A stretch of 16,866 nt of DNA from Bacteroidota bacterium (GTDB lineage Bacteria > Bacteroidota > Bacteroidia > Bacteroidales > Lentimicrobiaceae). The notes below the pieces were generated by a model. It saw only the letters and a list, made by a program, of their open reading frames with translations. It searched no databases and was not told the DNA's origin. The first letter of the stretch is position 1; the number at the start of each line of letters is the position of its first letter. This document shows positions 15,164 through 16,866 of this stretch, one piece after another. The position numbers and the translations under genes are program-made. The stretch spans positions 1 to 16,866 of the forward strand of contig JAEYXG010000288.1 in the NCBI GenBank assembly GCA_023428585.1, in the 5' to 3' direction.

Positions 15164-16282
15164 CAAATCTGATTGAATTAAAGCATCATTGGTAAGAAAT
15201 TCAAAGATGCTTGATGCTGCACGATCTGATGCCCCTTTGCCACCCAGTACCTTGCGTAATTCTTTATATCCATCAATCATATCATCACGATACTTATTAT
15301 TGTTAAGCATATTGTTAAGCTCTCCCCGCAGTGTTTGTCGGTTCAATTCATTCTGAATGAGTTCTTTAACAACCAACCTATTCATAATCAGGTTTACTAG
15401 GGAGATATACTTGACTTTTATTAGTTTGCGGGCAATAGCAACGGATAACCAGCTGGCTTTATAGCAAACCACTTCAGGCACTCCAATAAGAGCGGCTTCC
15501 AAGGTTGCAGTGCCTGATGTAACCAGTGCCGCTCTTGATTGCTTGAGCAAATCATAGGTTTGATTCATTACAATTTTAGCAGGAGCACTACCCATCAATT
15601 TTCGGTAAAACGACTCCCCGATTGATGACACTCCGGCAATTGTGAACACTACTTCCGGAAAATCATTAGTAACTGATAGCATTACTGGTAATACCTTTTT
15701 TATTTCTTGCTTTCTGCTGCCGGGCAATAATGCAACAATCACTTTTTTATTTGGCATGGAGATTATCTCCTCGCTTAGATCAGGTAGAGCATCTAAAAGA
15801 GGATGACCGGTGAATTCGGCATCAATATCGTAGGTTTTATAAAAGTCCCTTTCAAATGGAAGGATCACAAGCATTTTATCTACCACTCTCTTTATAGTAT
15901 GAACTCTTGATTTCTTCCAAGCCCAAATCTGCGGAGATATATAATATATTGTTCTTATGCCTTGATTGTGAAGAAATTTCGCAATTTGAAGATTAAAACC
16001 AGGATAATCAATGAGTATAACTGCATCAGGCTTATAAGTCTGAATGTCATTTTTGCAGAACTTTAAATTTGACAGAATAGTTGAAAGATTAACAACCACC
16101 TCAACAAATCCCATGAAAGCCAAATCTCTTATATGCTTAACAAGAACAACCCCATTAGCTGACATCAAATCTCCTCCCCATCCTCTAAATTCTGCATTCT
16201 TGTCTACACGGCTCAATGCTTTGACAAGATTTGAGCCGTGCAAGTCACCTGACACTTCACCCGCTATTATATAATATTTCAT
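15161..16282 (-). CDS. lpxB: Lipid-A-disaccharide synthase
   Basis: The 373-residue product (E. coli LpxB has 382) is a GT19-family glycosyltransferase. It joins UDP-diacylglucosamine to lipid X to make the tetraacyl disaccharide of lipid A, acting peripherally on the inner face of the inner membrane. Diagnostic motifs are GEVSGDLHG (8-16), the hydrophobic patch around LAFMGFVEVV (54-63), IDYPGFN (91-97), ISPQIWAW (115-122), FTGHPLLD (147-154), LLPGSRKQEI (175-184) and the C-terminal UDP-site stretch TSGTATLEAALIGVPEVVCY (245-264). It is complete and intact. It lies between a small membrane-protein gene (41 bases upstream) and the TPR gene, in a cluster that starts with surE, an arrangement seen repeatedly in Bacteroidota. 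It implies an LPS-type outer membrane. Confidence 0.97.
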   Translation of the reverse strand: MKYYIIAGEVSGDLHGSNLVKALSRVDKNAEFRGWGGDLMSANGVVLVKHIRDLAFMGFVEVVVNLSTILSNLKFCKNDIQTYKPDAVILIDYPGFNLQIAKFLHNQGIRTIYYISPQIWAWKKSRVHTIKRVVDKMLVILPFERDFYKTYDIDAEFTGHPLLDALPDLSEEIISMPNKKVIVALLPGSRKQEIKKVLPVMLSVTNDFPEVVFTIAGVSSIGESFYRKLMGSAPAKIVMNQTYDLLKQSRAALVTSGTATLEAALIGVPEVVCYKASWLSVAIARKLIKVKYISLVNLIMNRLVVKELIQNELNRQTLRGELNNMLNNNKYRDDMIDGYKELRKVLGGKGASDRAASSIFEFLTNDALIQSDL

Positions 16283-16323
16283 GTCTTTGTTGGGAAATTA
16301 GGGAGTATTATCAGACACCTGGA

Positions 16324-16626
16324 TTAAAACATTGGAAAGCTGGTCAGCTTATCAGAGACCAGAAAAAAGTAAAGTAGTATGGCAATAAATACAACAATTA
16401 ATGCCCCACTACCTGATTTCCCAAATTTCAGAACCTTCAGATAGTATCTCATTAAGATAATGGATGGCACAATTGACAATAGCAACAATGATGGAGGCGG
16501 CACTCCAAGGTTGAAGGTGCTGTAAATGAAAGGCATCAGTAGAAATAAGACCACCAGTGTAACTAAAATGAAAATCAGGCTGATTGACACTCCCAGAAAA
16601 AAATTATCGTGCTTTAGCATATTCAT
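16324..16626 (-). CDS. Small polytopic membrane protein between surE and lpxB
   Basis: The 100-residue product has three hydrophobic helices at about 10-33, 43-62 and 74-91, with a GVPPPS turn between the first two and a lysine-rich loop (YYLKVLKFGKSGSG) between the second and third. The ends carry few charges, so it is almost all membrane. I recognise no named family. Its place directly before lpxB (41 bases) and after surE suggests co-transcription and perhaps an envelope role, but function is unknown. The start could also be the second methionine (16620). Confidence 0.7.
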   Translation of the reverse strand: MNMLKHDNFFLGVSISLIFILVTLVVLFLLMPFIYSTFNLGVPPPSLLLLSIVPSIILMRYYLKVLKFGKSGSGALIVVFIAILLYFFLVSDKLTSFPMF

Positions 16627-16707
16627 TTATTTCAGGCGATTTTTAAATCCGTGTATTAAAGCGTTAAATTATGAATTGAAGATATGAGGATCAGGATCAC
16701 TTAATTT

Positions 16708-16728
16708 ATAACTTGAAATTCAAGTTAT
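16708..16728. repeat. Palindrome downstream of surE
   Basis: ATAACTTGAA (16708-16717) and TTCAAGTTAT (16719-16728) are perfect 10-base complements around one A. It starts 12 bases beyond the surE stop in the minus direction. As RNA it would form a 9-bp stem with a three-base loop. No T-run follows, so it may be a processing or weak termination site, or a protein-binding dyad before the next gene. Confidence 0.5.
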
Positions 16729-16740
16729 TGAGTTACCAAA

Positions 16741-16866
16741 TCACTTTGTATCAAAACCCCAATCTTTCAGTAAAGGTATTGATTTATGAGACGTGAGATC
16801 AAAATGAACTGGAACTACAGATACATAATTATTCTGCAATGCCCATTCATCAGTATCTTCACCATT
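16741..16866 (-). CDS. surE: 5'/3'-nucleotidase SurE, C-terminal end only
   Basis: Only the last 41 codons and the stop lie in the window; the gene continues past the right edge. The visible residues include the SurE C-terminal pattern DTDEWALQNNYVSVVPVHFD, followed by LTSHKSIPLL and a short tail WGFDTK. SurE hydrolyses nucleoside monophosphates (and short polyphosphate in some species) using a divalent metal; those catalytic residues are N-terminal and not visible. The gene leads the minus-strand cluster with lpxB. The call rests on a short but characteristic segment. Confidence 0.85.
   Translation of the reverse strand, partial: NGEDTDEWALQNNYVSVVPVHFDLTSHKSIPLLKDWGFDTK

Noticed and set aside
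15758..15770. Perfect 13-base palindrome GGAGATTATCTCC
   Set aside because: It lies within the lpxB coding sequence, is short, has a one-base centre and has no repeated copy; probably chance.
1..16866. CRISPR arrays, insertion sequences, prophage or toxin-antitoxin genes
   Set aside because: No regularly spaced repeats of the right length, no transposase or integrase motifs, and no small paired toxin/antitoxin frames were found.

Overview
The window looks like the chromosome of a Bacteroidota species, most likely a Bacteroidales-type environmental or gut organism. The evidence is: a type IX secretion (type B, gliding-motility-type) C-terminal sorting domain on a 1,100-residue adhesin-like protein; a SurE/LpxB neighbourhood typical of the phylum; TTG-N19..24-TAnnTTTG promoters instead of -35/-10 boxes; a tRNA without encoded CCA; a DPP-IV family peptidase; and a moderately AT-rich composition. 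No phage, transposase, CRISPR array or resistance gene was seen, so this is mostly housekeeping and envelope DNA with two long structured intergenic regions.

Layout, left to right. 1-1220 (minus): the N-terminal 406 codons of a secreted dipeptidyl-peptidase IV homologue, running off the left edge. 1221-2043: an 823-base intergenic region with several inverted repeats, a 125-base structured element, a 10-bp-periodic TTGGCA array and two tandem promoter-like boxes. 2044-2460 (plus): a small membrane-anchored protein of unknown function. 2486-2643: a terminator hairpin, tRNA-Val(GAC) and its promoter, all minus strand. 2702-4648 (minus): a NapH/CcoG-like polyferredoxin membrane protein carrying two degenerate heavy-metal-associated-like domains. 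4816-8262 and 8320-8733 (both minus): a T9SS type B surface protein preceded by a small secreted four-cysteine protein, with a terminator-like hairpin between them. 8734-9313: a 580-base intergenic region with a likely promoter, a long leader and two copies of a dyad operator-like motif. 9314-10816 (minus): a DUF4153-type polytopic membrane protein. 10905-11972 (plus): a secreted endonuclease/exonuclease/phosphatase-fold protein whose end overlaps the end of comEC.

11949-16866 is a minus-strand cluster read as surE (3' end only), a 100-residue membrane protein, lpxB, a TPR lipoprotein and comEC. The gaps are 31 to 114 bases, so it could be one operon starting to the right of the window. It combines nucleotide phosphatase (SurE), lipid A synthesis (LpxB) and DNA uptake (ComEC). 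The ComEC here lacks the usual C-terminal metallo-beta-lactamase domain.

I did not find a clear new multi-gene system. The best candidates for something undescribed are the structured element at 1627-1751, the phased TTGGCA array at 1847-1882, the paired dyads at 9153-9212 with a long leader, and the fusion of a membrane polyferredoxin to HMA-like domains.
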